DNA of 64,000 bases from Myoxocephalus aenaeus (taxonomy: Eukaryota; Chordata; Actinopteri; Perciformes; Cottidae): positions 7,196,001-7,260,000 of the forward strand of contig JBAMJR010000180.1 of assembly GCA_038501785.1 (NCBI GenBank), given 5' to 3'. Both the position numbers and the translations under genes were made by a program. This document shows, piece by piece, positions 1-12,079 of the stretch. Each line of letters begins with the position of its first letter. Position 1 is the stretch's first letter. The notes under the pieces are model-generated. The model worked only from the letters and a program-made list of their open reading frames with translations, did not search any database and was not told the DNA's origin.

Positions 1-155
1 CGAGAACATGACGGCAGAACATCGGGGGGTAATTGATAGCCCCGGCTCACTTGAGATGACAGGAGGCTGCGCATCAAGGTTATTTACCTGGGATGAGAAT
101 ACGTTAAACGCATTAGCTACATATTGCATGAGCTGGTTGTGCTTCCTGTCCCTGA

Positions 156-168
<13 letters not shown>

Positions 169-225
<57 letters not shown>
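169..225. repeat. (CA)n microsatellite
   Basis: 57 bp of pure CA, preceded directly by (TC)n at 156-168, so the tract switches from CT to CA. Confidence 0.95.
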
Positions 226-228
<3 letters not shown>

Positions 229-843
229 TGGACGGATGCTTCTGGCTTTGCACCTTTACAACACAGCCGCTACAACTCCATGCAATAATCTTGCGTTATG
301 AGTATTAATATATGAATCCTCATGAATTGACAATATTGTCCAATGGTAGCTGACTTCACTCGCAATCCTTGGAAAAAACAACGCCCTTTTTTATTTTTTT
401 ATTTTGTGCGAAGGCAGAGGAAACGTATTCTTCTTAACACGGTGGAGTTTTGAGTGCGGAACAAAACATAGTTATCTGACAGAATGGGAACAACGGGGTG
501 GCCCTTCCCTCGTAGAGTTTTAAACAGGCACAAACCCGATGAGAGGCCTGCTTGAGACGGGAGTAATTGGCTCCAGAGAGAAAGACACAGTTGTCTTATT
601 GTTTTTTTCCTCCGGTTATCGACGGTACTCGTAAGTGGCGTGTCGCAGGACCCCTCGGTGAGACGGCTTGCAAAATTACTGAAAATTACGTGTACAAGAT
701 TGGCCGCCGAAATCCAATCTGCTCGCGGCCTCCGTCATTTTGTAAAGTTGACGATGCCTGGGAACTTGTGACAGTCCAATTAAGGGCATTTGCATATCGC
801 GAGGCTTAAATTATTATTGTCATCCGCTGGAGCATAAAATGGG

Positions 844-947
844 GAGGAGGGAGGGGGAGGGGGAGGGGGGGCACACTCAGGAGGAGAAAGAGGAGGATCT
901 GCACGTGTAGAGGAGGAGGAGGTGTGTGTGTGAAGAGAGAGAGAGGG

Positions 948-1007
<60 letters not shown>

Positions 1008-1113
1008 TGGGGCAATAAATAGAGAGAGGGGGAGAGGGAGAGAGAGAGGGGGGAGAGAGCGAGAGGGAGAGAGAGGAAGAGGGGGAGAGAGAGGGGGAAG
1101 AAATAGAGAGAGG

Positions 1114-1171
<58 letters not shown>

Positions 1172-1310
1172 TGGGGCAATAAATAGAGAGAGGGGGAGAG
1201 GGAGAGAGAGAGGGGGGAGAGAGCGAGAGGGAGCGAGAGGAAGAGGGGGAGAGAGAGGGGGAAGAAATAGAGAGAGGGGGAGAGAGAGAGAGAGATAGGA
1301 AGAGAGAAAT
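844..1310. repeat. Polypurine (GA)n tract with 164 bp internal duplication
   Basis: About 470 bp with nearly all purines on the plus strand. A segment starting AGGGAGATGGGGCAATAAAT at 1001 recurs at 1165 (period 164 bp), including its GA block and a variant G-rich block. The TAAAT and GAAGAAAT islands are the main breaks in the purine run. The minus-strand Ser/Leu/Pro open frames across it are compositional. Confidence 0.93.
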
Positions 1311-2719
1311 GCTTCCGTTGGCGTTCCTATTGTCCATATTCCCTTTACTCATTCCCCAACGCGCCTGTCGTCCTCCTTTATTGTCCGCTCCTATCTTCCT
1401 TTTCTGATACTTTCATCCCTTGTTCCACTTAAGATGCCTGCATTTCTCTCTCTCTCTCGACGCCTCTCGTCTCTCCTCCCTCCTCGGTCCTCCCACCTGT
1501 GCCACCTCGCTGCCACCCGAGCCTTCGGTTTTGTTGAACGAGTTCCCCATTTCAAGCAGATCTTAAAACTTTATCTTCTACACAAACGGACACGGGCGAC
1601 GGATCGCCGTCGTAAAACGCCCCATTACCGCGAATGAAAGTGGATTTCTTTCAGCCGTTCAGACAGTGAACTTCCTCCGCTGTGCGCTGTGAAATCCCCC
1701 TTTGATTCCTCTCGCTCCTTCCCTCTTCTTTGCCCCGGGGCATGTGTACGGTTTTGGCCTTATGTCATGGCGGCACAACCGACATGTAAAGGTGTGTGTC
1801 AGCTGAGAGGCAGAGGCCAGACCTTACGAGGAATGGCTGCAGGCTGAACGCGCCACACGAGACGTCTTCTGGCGGCGTTATCCTCAGCACCCGCCTGCCC
1901 TCGCCTCTCACCTGCATATCTGTGGACCGGAGCCCTGCCGCGGGCGTTTAAACCACATTGCACCAACTGTCTACCTGCGTGGAGTGCTGTAATGGGGCTG
2001 ACCTCCACGTGGTACATAATCGCTATAGTTGACTGGCATGTAGAGTTATTGTCGATATAATGGTGATAATATGTTCCTGCGTGTGGATCCCTTAGAAGAG
2101 GACAATGTTTAAGATATAACCATACTGTAACTCTTTGAACAAGCCACAGTCTCCTCCGCACTGCAAGTTATAAACGTCGACAATGACTCACTAACTGAAG
2201 TTGGCCACGTTAAAGGTGAAGTAGAGTGCAAAGCAAAGGGACCACACAACGCTTCCCTCCGGGGGGGAACTGATGTTATCAGTTTCTGCTTCATCACATG
2301 TCCGATATTTAATCAGCCATATACAAAGCCGACCTTTTGTCCTCTTGAAATGATTGTTTTTCTCTGTTCTTGGTTTCAAATTCAAACTGTTTTGGTGCAA
2401 ATGAGCTACAACAACAATAACCACAATTAATAAAAAACGGTCTACGGTCGTCCCATTACATCACTTTGGAGCAAAGAGAATGAATGTTGCCTCTTAGTGA
2501 AAGCTCTGAATGATGTTTTAGTGTCTGTGTTAGTGGCTTTTATTGTGAAAGGTATGAGGGAGTGAAGTGGTGATGCGCTATTGTTCTCAGTGTTGCCGTA
2601 ATAAAGTTGCTGTCAACTTGGTGCAAACGAAGAAAAAAAAGCCTCCACTTTATTATTTTATTACCTTCATGAATTATAAGTGCAACTTAACCCTCGGCTA
2701 CATTGTTGATAGTTTTGGG

Positions 2720-3064
2720 ATATTTCTGGAGGCATCTGGTCGTGAGGTTGCAGATTGCAATCGACTGATACTTCTCCCGTGCGCCAATCTTGCAGGAGAA
2801 ACACGGTGACCGACCCCAAAAACAAGAAAAGAACAATGGCCACCTCTAGAGCCAGAGTTTGGTTTGTCCGTTCTGAGCTACTGTAGAAACATGGCGGCCG
2901 GCACCGTGAAGCGGATATAAACGTCTCATTCTAACGTAATGAAATCACAACACATCTTAAATGAAGGTGGTTAGACACTTAAGGAAACATATGCTTAACA
3001 ATATTGTTTTCAATTTCTGCCAATGGAACCCACATAATGCCACACACTGTTCATTTTAAAGCCC
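2720..3064 (+). mobile_element. Teleost MITE-like repeat, near-complete copy
   Basis: It contains the blocks GAGGTTGCAGATTGCAA, AGAGCCAGAGTTTGGTTTGT, CTACTGTAGAAACATGGCGG and ends CCACACACTG near 3047, followed by TTTTAAAG. I recognise this order from a short non-autonomous repeat common in percomorph genomes. A second copy in the opposite strand lies at 15353-15558. It has no coding capacity. The family is recalled, not searched. Confidence 0.6.
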
Positions 3065-3404
3065 TTTGTAACGTGTGCTAGTTAGCCATTGCTAACACCG
3101 GATTAGCTCTATTGATACAACATTTAGCTAGCATGTGTCATAGATTCTGAGCCGCCTCCGCATGGGTTAGTCGCCTATGTCCTCATTGTAGTCAGAGGCA
3201 GTAAAGACCAAAATATAGTTGAAATAAATACAGCAGAATGTGGTACAAAGTATGAGACGAACCCATTGGAGTACAATGTGTGACGAACAATGTTCTAGTC
3301 GAGGAAGGAAAAACCAGAAGAATGAGGCAACTCAACAAAATAGCTCACGAGTGAACATTTTAATATGGCAGCAGTAAACCGTCATGTGTAAACAGGAGAC
3401 AAGA

Positions 3405-3780
3405 GATGGACTCACAACGATGAATCCGATTCATTAGGTAACTTTTCTTGCTGTCTTGGCAGCAAAGTCAGCAGCATCATCTGCGTAAATCTTCCTGGAT
3501 GCCACGCCCCTTTTTCAATGGATTGAACAGCCAGTCCAAACCGCCTGTCCTGAGATACTGATTTAGGCAAATTGTTCTTGATTTGCTTCAACACTGAAAA
3601 TCTGCCTCTTGCCTGATGGCAAGAATAATTCTGAACTCAATGTCACAGTTGGTAAATGTTTGTCCAATCCTGAGGAAACGGCGGGTGTGAAGTCCTGTGG
3701 TTGTTCCCTTTGGAGTCATCTCTCCGGTATCCTCGGGTCTCGGATCAGGTCCTTTGTGTTTAAGAGATCCGGACATGCTC
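3405..3780 (-). pseudogene. Broken hAT transposase fragment (C-terminal dimerisation region)
   Basis: Read on the minus strand, three frames supply consecutive pieces of a hAT C-terminal domain. The first is NCDIEFRIILAI (usual form ALRILLTLP). Next comes FSVLKQIKNNLPKSVSQDRR then FGLAVQSIEK (usual form FSKLKLIKNYLRSTMSQDRL..LAVLSIE). The last is YADDAADFAAKTARK (usual form DDFAAxKARK). At least two frameshifts and a stop separate them, so it is not functional. The rest of the transposase (DDE/RNase H-like core, zinc finger) is not seen next to it. The closest family type is the ZMYM1/zf-like vertebrate hAT group. It lies antisense to clstn2 in an intron. Confidence 0.72.
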
Positions 3781-5402
3781 AGTGTGTCACTCTGTCTGTT
3801 GCAGTGCCTTCGTGGATCTATATCTTCCGTTTCACACAGTTAAGTCAGCTCAAAAAGGGATCCATTAGTGGTGTCAGACTCCCACACTTTGTGTGAAACG
3901 GGTGAAGAGAGCAGAGAGAGGCTGATCAGCTGTGGCGTTAAAATAGTCTGTTAAACGGGCTTGTTTCTGCAGTCGGGGTTCGCTCATCTGGGACTTCAGC
4001 TGAAGGAGGAGTAATCGGTCACACAATTATTTTTCATGTGACATTTATTTTCATTGGACAGACTTCACATTCACTTTGAAGTATGTTCGGTTGGAAAAGA
4101 AAAGAAGAGAAAAAGTATATTGCGAGACCCTCGAGAGGCACGAGGCCCTGTGCAGCTGCTTGGACGCCCTTTGCGGCGGCTTTGGTGCCATTTATGTATC
4201 GCGCCGTTGGAAATTAAGGTTGTGAAGGTCAAGGCGGTGGATAATGGGCATGTGGCACGTCTAACAACACTCCATCTGCAGACATAACCAACTGTTTTCA
4301 TTGCATAAACACACCTTTTCTCCCTAACCAACCACATCATAGTTGCGAGGATTTAGAAACATTGGCACTCAAAGTGAAATCGTATAACATGAATCCGTCC
4401 TTGACTATTGCCGTTCTTGGAAGGCAGTAGCGTTGGACGACTTCAGTAGAGTTGGACGCCTTGCACAAGCTAAGCAGATCCTCATTTCTCACTCTGAGTT
4501 GCATTGAGATATTTGTAGGACGGCTTCTTGAAGGAGCTTCTGAAAACATCAGTTAACGTCAGGTTTCGGCGGGGTCAGTTCCTCAAACGGAGCGAAAGCT
4601 TCTCAGCGCTTTACAGAGAGAAAGAGGCAGACTGTTTATCCGCTGTCAGTTGGCATCCAGAAACGTGTGTTCAGTAGAATATAAAACACAACAATCTCTT
4701 TGAGGGCTTTACATTTGAACACAGTACTGGCACCCTGTGCTGTGAGAAACTGCTGAGTAATCGAAAATGTCTCTGCAGTGTGGGCAAAATATCTTATGTG
4801 GCAAGCAGCCACCTTGATACAGAGTACATAGACATGACAGTACAGAGACATGACATCATTAACCCAGTTGTCACTCTTGACTGTCACTTTAAGACTACAC
4901 CATCCGCTAATGTTATTACAGCTGGGTCAGGTCATCAGCGATGGCACTCGGCGATATCTTGGCGAGCTTCGGCTTCAAAAGGGCCCACAGTAAAAAGCTT
5001 AGGACGATGAGACGGTCTTTAGTTTTATTGAGGGCCTTTTTTCTGAATTTGTGCTTGAAAAACTGGCATTTAACTTATGAAAGAGAAGCACTCGCCTAAA
5101 GAGGTGCAGAGAGGAGGAGGTGTAGCGGGCCACATGCCCAACTCCAGTCTTTCTTGGTCTGAAGCCATGTGCCGTTCATTGAATAAAATCTCCACAGCGG
5201 CGCCACAACAGTGAGCACACTGGACCAACGCATTACGAGATGCTGTCAGGGAGCGAGGGTCCATTGCACCTGGCCACTCTCTGTAATAGCAGGCCTTTTG
5301 CACTGCCTTCGGATATGGCAGGGAAGCACCATTGCCTTTAAACGCGGTCAACGATATGTTGTTTAACGTAGACAGGGTCGTCTTTCAATCAAAGATTAGC
5401 GG

Positions 5403-5625
5403 CTCCAGCTCCGGCTCCTCCAGTCCTGCGTGGAGATCCTTGTTGGACGACTGACGCAAGACACTTAACCCCAAGTTGCCTACAGGTGAATGAATGGGTG
5501 TGAATGGTGTGATGGGCAGGCGGCCTCTTGCGTGGTAGGCCCTGCAATCAGTGTGGGTGAATGACATATAGTTTTAAAGCGCTTTGAGTGGTCGGAATAC
5601 TAGAAAGGACAATTATAGTACATTA
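5403..5625 (+). mobile_element. tRNA-derived SINE, 5'-truncated copy
   Basis: The order of blocks CCGGCTCCTCCAGTCC, AAGACACTTAACCCCAAGTT, GGGTGTGAATG and TAAAGCGCTTTGAGTGGTCG matches the body and 3' end of a SINE very common in percomorph fish. The head with the polymerase III boxes is missing or unrecognisable here. A related copy with the head is at 19621-19880. Confidence 0.75.
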
Positions 5626-5689
5626 ACATTTTCATTTTCAGTATACTGACAATAGAGCCTGTCACCTACTTTGTGTCACTGTGCAGACC

Positions 5690-6245
5690 ATAGAAATACA
5701 ATAGAAAAGGAGAAGAGCCTTAGGCTGTATGTAAGATGACATCACACATTGGCTATATTCATGCTGTATTGAAGAAGACTTGAAACTAGAGATTGAGACA
5801 TAAACTTATGTTCACAATGTTTACTGAGGGAATAAATCAAGAGAGAAATAGAGTCATTTATATAGACTTCTATACAACCAGAGGAGTTGCCCCTTACTGG
5901 TCAGTAGATATAATGCAGCTTTAACACATGAAGCATATACTTCTATACAACCAGAGGAGTCACCCCCTGGTGGTCAGTAGAGAGAATGCAGCTTTAACAC
6001 ATGAAGCATAGACTTCTATACAACCAGAGGAGTCCCCCCTGGTGGTCAGTAGAGAGAATGCAGCTTTAACACATGAAGCATATACTTCTATACAACCAGA
6101 GTCGACGACCCTGGTGGTCAGTAGAGAGAATGCAGCTTTAACACATGAAGCATAGACTTCTATACAACCAGAGGAGTCGCCCCCTGAAGGCCATTCGAGA
6201 AAATGCAAGTTTAAGGCACATCGGCTTCACTTTTCCGACCCGGAG
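5690..6245 (+). mobile_element. Non-autonomous teleost transposon copy carrying a 73 bp tandem array
   Basis: The sequence before the array (GAGATTGAGACATAAAC, AATGTTTACTGAGGGAATAA) and after it (AAGTTTAAGGCACATCGGCT, then CCGACCCGGAGGT) matches, from memory, the middle and tail of a widespread fish repeat. In that repeat the GACTTCTATAC...GTCGCCCCCTG segment normally occurs once. Here it is expanded to five units. Confidence 0.6.
5868..6207 (+). repeat. 72-73 bp tandem array, five units
   Basis: Units start TTCTATACAACC at 5868, 5941, 6014, 6086 and 6158. Two units contain an exact CCCCCTGGTGG (5963-5973, 6035-6045); the others are altered. The minus-strand frame through it repeats GCIEVYASCVKAAFSLLTTR, a by-product of the period being close to a multiple of three. 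Confidence 0.93.
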
Positions 6246-9200
6246 GTCGCCTGAGTGGAACACACATTGAATCCGTCAGGCAGACTGTAAACATTTGCCA
6301 ACACACTTTCACCCTCTGCATATATTTATACATAAATACACCCCCTTGTTGGCATAAAGCTCCTGTAAAATATCCCTCTCTCCCACGAACCAATTATTAC
6401 GGAAAACAACCTTTTGGAGGCGTCCACATTAGCTGCTGTGTGGCAGCCTGCGTGAGCCACAGTTACCCAGGAACACTCTCTCGGTGTCACTATGCACCAG
6501 CCCTAATCAGACTCATTTACAGGGGGGGCCCAGCTCTTGATAAGTAGTCATCAAGTGTCTTGAGGATTTCATCTCGTGCATTTAATCACTGGCTTGGGCT
6601 TTCGCAGCCCGGATCCTCCTCTACCTCTCCCCAAATAAAAAGGACGGACTCATTTTCAAGGAGCGCCTTGTGGCTTATCAGAGGTGATACGCTGTCTTCA
6701 CTTCCCCTCAGGCCTGTAAACCGAATGCATTAGTAATGAATCACTCTGCAACCATTCCCAAGTGAACAACAATTTGTGTCCATCCCTATCTGCTACCTCG
6801 GCCTCCTCCGCCACCCTTATGTGTGACCGAAAGGGATTTCTGGAAGAGACCATCACAGAGCCTAAAATAGGGGGCGGACTTGCTCGTACATTGCTGTCAG
6901 TGCGGATGAGAGTCATCTTAGTACCATGTGTGTGTCAGACATGCAACATAACCCTGCCCATCAGCATTATTGCAGTTTATTAGGGTAGCACCTCAGCTGA
7001 CAGCCGTACAATTGTGTTTTACTCCTGCTGTTGCCCGATAGTGTCATCTTCATGCTCCTAGCTCTTCCCTGTCATTTCCCCCTTTGCCGGATCCCTTTTG
7101 AGATTCTGACGGTTACACACACCGACCGAGGAATACGGAGAAAAAAAAAGACTCGCTGCGGCGCACTCCTTCATTGGCGCTGTCATACTTCATTGAAATG
7201 AAAAGCCAGTGGGGAGCGTAAGAAGCTGTACCAAAAAGAGAGAGAGAGAGAGAGAGATGGAGAGAAAAAAGCATAAGGAGGTAAAAATTTACAAGTGAGG
7301 GAAATGAAGTGTTCGGGCGTTTATCATCATCCACTTGACACACAAGAGGGGCGACAAGCAGCTGTGATAAAAGAGACATGGAAAGTGATAAATGTGGCCG
7401 GGAGTGTAAACTTTAATGGCCCAACCTTGGATGGGAACAATTTGCCAATATTTAATTAACTGTAATGTGATCAATCAGAGTGTTAGAGGATGGAGCCGCT
7501 CCGGTGGGGCGCTCTGCCAGCCGCGCTCGTCCTATAGCTCATTTAGCCTTGAGAAAGCTCCCAGGAAATGCTGCAATCAACAAAAGCGGCTCGGCGTCGA
7601 GTCTGGAGGATCCCATTGTCGCCGCGCTGACAACAGCCGGTGTTTTCCTCGTAAATCATCGCAGCTGTCCTGCGACTCGTTTTTCGGTTTTCAGGCCTGC
7701 GTCGCACAGGGACTGTGTTTTTTGGCCAGGTTTGTGTGTGTGTGTGTGTGTTTGTGAGATTAAATCGTGCTTGCTTGTGAGATTATGTTATTTTTTTCCA
7801 ATTTTTTTCCAGGTACGACATGGTGGATTTTTAAATCTTCATGTCTTCGTTGTTTTTTTTTTATTCTGCATGAGTTATAAATACAGCAAATACAAACTAA
7901 AAGAGTTTAGCTTAACATTTTGAGCTGGATCCATCCTAGAGGATTATTATTATCATCCTTTTTTCTTTAACATCGACCGATGCAAGTTTTGATAGTTGTT
8001 ATTGTTAATTAATAACTGTTTGGCATTGCTGGTTGGAGGATTTTTTTTTTAACTTTTAAATAAAAAAAGAAAAGTAAATTTGTGAATGATTTTTTAGTGA
8101 CGATCATTACTTTTCCAGAATAAAAAAAAGAAAAGAAAATTGATTAGTTTCATTAAATTTATCTCAGTTTAAAGGGGGAGTGATGGACAGGTGGATGGTT
8201 GACTGGAGACGAGGCTCATGAGACTTTCACATCAACAGATGTGGAGTCTTCTAAGATGATCAATACCTTTTTTGGCAATGCTGGATATGTGTATTTGTAT
8301 TTTTTATTTATTTTCGTTTGAATGGCAAAAAGTTACCAGTATTGTGAATGAGCTAATTCCTGATTGTAACATTGAGCCACACTTGGTCACAAACAGCAAA
8401 TTCAGATACATTGGATGTTTTTAGTTTTTTTGGGTACGAGCCGACAAGAAGAGAAGAATAAACAGAAGCAGCTGTGGTTTATTTATGCCTAAAATAAAAG
8501 TAAGATTCTGATAATTAAAAGGCCACAACAGAGGCCGGCTTGATCGAAAAATCTGACAGCTTCTTTTTCTGATAAATCTATTGCATAACCGCTGTGCCAA
8601 GACCTTTAGTTCTCCCTAGAGCTCCGTGTAGTCAAAGCAGCTTCTTCTTCTCAAGCAATTCAACAAGATATAAAAAATAAATAGATATCATTAATAAATA
8701 AACTCATATCTTCGAGCCCGGCCATTATTCGTCTGGACCTTGGACGAGGATCCCGGAGCTGTCCGTCAAAAAATAAATATTCAATCAATAGCACGGCACC
8801 TAAAACTGTCTGGGAAGATGGACAGCAGTCAAGTGCAAATTGGTGGCATATATTATTCCAAACTCATTTTTCTCCTTGACCTTTATGACAAAACAAGGGC
8901 CCCCTCGCTTTCTTTTTCGGTTGAGTTCCCAATCTGTCGGAGACAAGTGGGGCGCCGGTGAGGTCACAGCCCTTTGACAAAAAAATATATGAATTTGCTA
9001 ATAAAAACTTGGATGATTAAATTAAGAAGGTAATTGGATTCCAGCGTGTGCAATACAATAACGCCGGATTGGGTATAATTAAATTGTCGACTCAAGATTT
9101 AGTTTCTCCGCTTCTCCTTTCTTCCCCGTTGGAGCTGGAAGGGTTTCAGTGACGGGCAGAGTTAGAAATAAAGGAACAACGCGGGTTTCTTTGTTCACGT

Positions 9201-10430
9201 TCTGGCACTCGCCCAAATAGTGTGTGTGTGTTCACCCTTGAACTCTGCAAGGATGACGTCTCATTTATATTTTCTTTGTGAGATTTCATTTAATTTCATG
9301 CTGATGCTCACCATCTCATGTTAGCATGCTTTCTAATTAACATTAAACGCAAACTACTAATGAGGCTCGTGGCAATATCATTAGTTTTGCAGATTTTGTT
9401 TCGGTCACGAATCAAAGTATTGGGGGAAATTGAAATTTTGACAAGATGATGGTGCAACATGAAAAGCCAGGGGATCACCAAAGTTATTACAATTCAATTG
9501 CTGATTTTGTGGCAATCGACAAATATAGAGCCGTGCTCCATGGCACCACAACAGGGGTCATGTCAGATGTACCCTGATCAAAGCATCCGCAGCACCGTTG
9601 ACCAGAAGCAAAACGTCTCTCGGGTTAGTTTAAATATCTCAGTCAGCAAACTACCACCGAGCCGCAGTGGGCACCGGGGGATGACGCTTGTTATTCCCTC
9701 CGGGGAGCCGAGCCCACAGGTGGATGCTGAGGCTTATGAGACGCTCTGAGTTTTGTGTGGCGGAACCCGTGATAACGACCGACTGCAGCTGTTACAGCAA
9801 ATAGCTTCCAGGTAGGCAGCAGCAGGCAATGAAGAGAGAGAGAAAAAGAAATGAGCAGAGCATTAATGGATTATGATAAAGAACGTGGAGTATTTTATGT
9901 AAGCGGTCTTGAGTTGTCTGCCTTCCCTGCCTGACCTCGCTCACACTCGGGCTTTGCTTCAGGATCTCTGGGCCAGCATGATGCATCATCCGCCTACCGT
10001 TCCTCCGCCTCTGATTCTTAAAGGATTCCAGTCACCGAGTCCTACACGTAGCTCTATAAAGTGTCGGTCTTCGTGTTTTGTACGTGTTTTTCTACTCTAT
10101 TTTCTGCCTTTTGTTTTTTATGTCCATGTCCTGCGGGAGATCTGGTCTTTGTGGTTTCAAATGTGGCTGTCGGTCCACAGAGGATGCCTCCAGTCATAGA
10201 ATCATAGTACAGCAGCACTTTGATACTGTCAACCAGGGCACTCATACTTCAGCTCACCCCGGGGCCTGACTATGACTCCTCCAACCTCAGTAACACACAC
10301 ACACACACAAACACCATCAAAACCATCACAACAAGTGATTCATCAGCACTGATGTATTCCCTGCCGGAGTATGTGTTAATTACAGAGGGCTAATCGATAG
10401 CATCTCACTAAACGATGGCTCAAAGGCATG

Positions 10431-10432
<2 letters not shown>

Positions 10433-10500
<68 letters not shown>
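10433..10500. repeat. (TG)n microsatellite
   Basis: 68 bp of pure TG following GGCATGCA. Confidence 0.95.
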
Positions 10501-10502
<2 letters not shown>

Positions 10503-12042
10503 CCTGTGTGTGCACTACAAAGCACGCCCACCGCAAAGCCCCCTTTGGGGATAAGTACAGTCTTTACACCTGCGTTGATGGATGGTGTGAGTGTTTTTTT
10601 AGCCATCAGCGGCGTTTTACCGGCTGTGAGCGCTCGTCCCTCTGAGCTGACCCTGTGACCGGCGGCCTGGAGCTGAGCCAGCAGCTGACCGGGCCCAGCG
10701 GACACAGCCGGTCTGACCGGGCGGCGAGGGCGGTCAGAGGAGCTAACGATGAAACTACCGCCCTCTTGTCGTCACGCTCCACCCAGAGAGTCTTGTAGCG
10801 ACCTAGAACAAAGGTTACGACATTGTAACCCTAGTATCAAAAGAGCACTGCTTCTCTTTCTTCTGGGATTGAACTGGTGACCTTCTGTTTTCTGTAGTAA
10901 GACACGAGACTAAGAACGAAAAAGGAAGTTCCTTTCATTTTTAAAGGTTTTCGGGCATTTGTATTCTGACAATCCACTCGTCATATTCTATTTTCATGAA
11001 ACCGTCTACGAACAGTGGGCTTGATAGCGAGCAAAAAGCAGACCAGGAGTCTGTCGTTTGTAAAGGAATTGAAGAGGGTTGCATCATTAGCACCATTAAT
11101 TACATTAATGCATCCACGAGATGAGCATTAGCCCTTTTCAAATTAGTAATCAGACCCCTGCCGGCTATCAAGATAAGACAAAACAAACGGGTCCAACCTA
11201 AAAAAAATGTGAATAAAGGGCCTTCTTGTTTTGTGTGTAACATTGTCAGGCGATGACCACAGTCAAAAGGAAGTATGTAATTATGACACACTGCCCTGTT
11301 AATACAAAGATCATCAGGGATGATGAAAGTAAACGCGCTTAATAAACACTGTGCAAAGATTGGGAAACCACCAACTGTAGGCTTGGTCTCCGTCGCGGTC
11401 GGAGGATCACGTGTCGGCGCCGCGGGGACGAGATGGAAAACAACAAAGAGGAGAAGAATAGAGGCGTCGCCTGGGGAGTGCTGCTAAAGCAACTAATAAC
11501 GCTGCGAGGAAAATGTCGGTAATTTTCTGGATGAAAAGCATCATTTAGCTTCAGACAAAATGTGCGTGCGACTCCATAGTAGCCTAATTAGAATCTGGGG
11601 ACACGATTATAGAGGGCGGGCTTTGAATCCGGCGAGTCGGATGCACGAGGGCGAAGAACCGCAATAACAACAACATGAAAAGGGAAATGAATGTAAGCAC
11701 ATTAGCATTGGAGCATAATCATATGAGTGCACGCTTATTTGGACTTTCTTTTAATTAGCATTCAAAGTATTGAGTCTTGCTACTTATCCAAATGTTCTTT
11801 TTAGTCAAATTCCATTTGCATTTCTATGATTTATCGAGCCCTTTAAAGTGAGTTTAGAAGAAAGTTTCAACCCTGAAGTTTAATATGAGACAGGCAACGT
11901 GAAGTGTGACGGTTACAATGTTTTTTTAACAGTGTAAAAAAATAAATAGATGTCACGACCCCTTCCGTGTGTCGAGTTTGCCGCCACAAAGCAGCGAGAT
12001 GTTCAGGGCTAACGTTGTGCTCTCGAGGGGACGTGCCCATGC

Positions 12043-12046
<4 letters not shown>

Positions 12047-12077
<31 letters not shown>
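12047..12077. repeat. (GT)n microsatellite
   Basis: 31 bp of pure GT in unique intronic sequence. Confidence 0.9.

Positions 12078-12079
<2 letters not shown>

Noticed and set aside
780..1352. 190-codon minus-strand open frame, Ser/Leu/Pro rich
   Set aside because: It runs exactly over the GA-rich tract; the low-complexity peptide is a by-product of the repeat.
7480..7923. 147-codon plus-strand open frame
   Set aside because: It ends in T-rich intronic DNA, shows no domain, and overlaps another open frame in a second phase.
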